A stretch of DNA of 7,887 bases, from positions 1 to 7,887 of the forward strand of contig JAJRRZ010000019.1 of NCBI GenBank assembly GCA_024279045.1. Direction: 5' to 3'. The notes below the pieces were generated by a model. The model saw only the letters and a program-made list of their open reading frames with translations. It was not told the DNA's origin and made no database searches. This document shows positions 6,385-7,887 of the stretch, in pieces; position 1 is the first letter of the stretch; every line of letters begins with the position of its first letter. The position numbers were made by a program, and so were the translations under genes. Source of the DNA: Alphaproteobacteria bacterium. Its GTDB lineage: Bacteria > Pseudomonadota > Alphaproteobacteria > Rhizobiales > Aestuariivirgaceae.

Positions 6385-7466
6385 ACCGCAAGACCGCCAG
6401 CCTGACAGCCCTGCTCGCCCTGCTGGCCGCGGGGTTGATCATGCCATATGTCGCGCCTGCCCACCTGAGCCAGCTCTCCATGCTGTGGCTGTTCATGGTG
6501 CTGGCGCTCAGTTGGGATCTGATGAGTGGGCAGACGGGCTACAACTCCTTCGGCAACGTGGTGTTTTTCGGCATCGGCATGTATGCCTCCGCGGCGTTGC
6601 AGATCGGACTCTACCATCCCGTTGCCGAATACACCGCCGCGATGGGCGAAGGCACGGAATACACGCTTGACGCCGCGCAGATATATGCCGGGTTGGCGCT
6701 GGGCGTTCCCTTCGGCGGGCTTGTGGCCATGCTCGCCGCCATTCTCTTCGGCGCACTGTTGCTGGGCATGCGCGGACACCATTTCGCCATCGCCACGCTG
6801 GGGCTGGCGGTAGCCGCCGCGGAACTCGCCGCCAGCCGGGGTTACATCGGCACCGGTTTCGACATGCCATCCCCCACCTTGCCCAATGCCATCAACAGCC
6901 CGGCGCTGTTCTACTGGCTCAGCTTCGCGCTGGCGGCGCTGGCGCTCATCTTTTACATGTGGCTCCTGTCCACCCGCTTCCGCCTGGCCCTGAATGCCAT
7001 CCGCGATGACGAAGACAAGGCCGAGGCCATGGGCCATTTCACCGTTCGCAACAAGATGACCGCCTGGGCCATCTCCGCCTTCTTCACCGGCCTGGCTGGG
7101 GCCCTCTACGGCAATCTTTCCCGTTCCATGGCCCCGCATGATGTTGCCTACAGCGGCATGGAGGTGGGTGTGTGGATGATCCTCATGGCCATCCTCGGTG
7201 GCAGGGGCACGTTCTGGGGACCGGTCATCGGCACGGCAGTCTTCTTCGGCGCGAAGGAGCTGTTCTGGACATATCTGCCGGGCTGGCAGCACGTGCTGCT
7301 GGGTGCGCTCATCGTCATCATCGTGGCGTTCTTCCCGCAGGGCATCATTGGCTGGCTGCGTGAGCGCTGGCCCAATCTGTTCGCCAAACCGGAGCCGGAC
7401 GAAAAAACCACCAGCCACACACCGCCCCGCCCCGCCATCAGCACGGGAGGCAACGGCCATGCCTGA
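6381..7466 (+). CDS. livM: Branched-chain amino acid-type ABC transporter permease, LivM family
   Basis: 361 residues, polytopic, the second inner-membrane permease that pairs with LivH. Conserved elements: LSWDLMSGQTGYNSFGNVVF at 43-62 (family G-x-x-S-x-G motif), the EAA-like loop AIRDDEDKAEAMG at 206-218, and GGRGTFWGPVIG at 273-284 near the C-terminus. A hydrophilic stretch at about 80-100 separates the second and third membrane segments and is longer than in the E. coli-type proteins as I recall them. The C-terminal tail from about 333 is hydrophilic, Pro/Thr-rich and probably cytoplasmic. It starts inside the livH stop (ATGA), with a GGACGG-like site upstream, and its end overlaps livG by 8 bases, so the three genes are translationally coupled. 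Confidence 0.94.
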   Translation: MNRKTASLTALLALLAAGLIMPYVAPAHLSQLSMLWLFMVLALSWDLMSGQTGYNSFGNVVFFGIGMYASAALQIGLYHPVAEYTAAMGEGTEYTLDAAQIYAGLALGVPFGGLVAMLAAILFGALLLGMRGHHFAIATLGLAVAAAELAASRGYIGTGFDMPSPTLPNAINSPALFYWLSFALAALALIFYMWLLSTRFRLALNAIRDDEDKAEAMGHFTVRNKMTAWAISAFFTGLAGALYGNLSRSMAPHDVAYSGMEVGVWMILMAILGGRGTFWGPVIGTAVFFGAKELFWTYLPGWQHVLLGALIVIIVAFFPQGIIGWLRERWPNLFAKPEPDEKTTSHTPPRPAISTGGNGHA

Positions 7467-7887
7467 CAGTCCCGACAGCAGCAGGCCCTTGCTGGAGGTC
7501 AGGAAAGTTTCCTGGAGTTTCGGCGGTGTAGTGGCCAATCGCGGCATTTCGCTGATGGTCGAGCACGGCACCATCGTCGGCCTCATCGGGCCGAACGGTT
7601 CGGGCAAGACCACGCTGCTCGACTGCATCACCGGCCATCACCCCATCGACGCCGGCCACATCTGGTTCAATAGCCAGGAAATCTCCCACCTGCCCGTCGG
7701 CCGCATCGCCCGGCTGGGTCTGCTGCGCACCTTCCGGCAGGCGCGTATCTTCAGGGAAATGACCTGCCTGGAAAACATGCTGGTCGCCCTGCCAACGGCG
7801 CGGCGCGGATTGCTGCAACTGTTCGGCCACGGCACCCGCGCCGAACGCGCCCGCGCCACCGACCTGCTGAATTTTGTCGGTCTGCAT
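7459..7887 (+). CDS. livG: Branched-chain amino acid-type ABC transporter ATPase, LivG family (3' end outside window)
   Basis: The first 143 codons are present, with no stop before the window edge. The N-terminal half of an ABC ATPase is clear: Walker A GPNGSGKT at 44-51, an aromatic residue (W19) upstream for adenine stacking, and the LivG-type stretch LRTFRQARIFREMTCLENML at about 89-108 (Q-loop region). The signature motif, Walker B and the switch His lie beyond the window. The ATG at 7459 has GGGAGG at 7445-7450 with 8-nt spacing and lies within the end of livM. The Q-loop shows RTFRQ where relatives have RTFQ (see findings). The ATPase energises LivH/LivM; livF and the periplasmic binding protein would be expected just downstream. 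Confidence 0.94.
   Translation, partial: MPDSPDSSRPLLEVRKVSWSFGGVVANRGISLMVEHGTIVGLIGPNGSGKTTLLDCITGHHPIDAGHIWFNSQEISHLPVGRIARLGLLRTFRQARIFREMTCLENMLVALPTARRGLLQLFGHGTRAERARATDLLNFVGLH

Noticed and set aside
6258..7631. Long minus-strand open frame (457 codons) opposite livH-livM-livG
   Set aside because: Its product is a Gln/His/Gly/Arg-rich sequence without motifs, the usual antisense shadow of GC-rich genes. The plus strand carries three well-conserved transporter genes with good ribosome-binding sites.
1..7887. Novel defence, mobile or RNA-guided system
   Set aside because: I looked for direct repeats, terminal inverted repeats, transposase or integrase motifs, tRNA genes, CRISPR-like arrays and toxin-antitoxin pairs and saw none. 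Genes are conserved housekeeping or transport families with even base composition.

Overview
The window is a compact, GC-rich stretch of bacterial chromosome. It is almost certainly from a Gram-negative alphaproteobacterium. kdsD serves 3-deoxy-D-manno-octulosonate (KDO) and lipopolysaccharide synthesis. The Fur-family regulator has the alphaproteobacterial Fur/Mur-type sequence and lacks the CxxC zinc knuckle of enterobacterial Fur. The thiamine pyrophosphokinase has the alphaproteobacterial-style GDFDS / GGARSDH signature. The order within the class cannot be settled by eye.

Layout, left to right. (1) 69-2354, plus strand: macrodomain deacetylase, NADP-type short-chain dehydrogenase and kdsD (arabinose-5-phosphate isomerase), closely spaced and probably one transcript. 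(2) 2463-2924, plus strand: a fur/mur-type regulator behind a short leader with its own candidate promoter. (3) 2957-5187, minus strand: purA (adenylosuccinate synthetase), then a 230-base stretch with a doubtful small ORF, then thiamine pyrophosphokinase, which converges on fur with a 32-base gap. (4) 5188-5445: divergent regulatory region between purA and the transporter operon. It holds a strong hairpin with a U-rich tail pointing towards purA, a 42-codon leader ORF whose stop overlaps the purA start, and a 14-bp palindrome. (5) 5446-7887, plus strand: a branched-chain-amino-acid-type (HAAT family) ABC transporter operon, livH-livM-livG. The genes are joined by ATGA or 8-nt overlaps, and livG is cut by the window end.

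The coding content is mostly housekeeping: envelope precursor, metal regulation, purine and thiamine cofactor synthesis, and nutrient uptake. I found no mobile element, CRISPR array, tRNA, rRNA, toxin-antitoxin pair or defence system, and nothing that supports a novel multi-gene system. The parts that deserve a second look are non-coding or marginal: the purA leader, the palindrome before livH, and the small ORF between purA and the thiamine gene.
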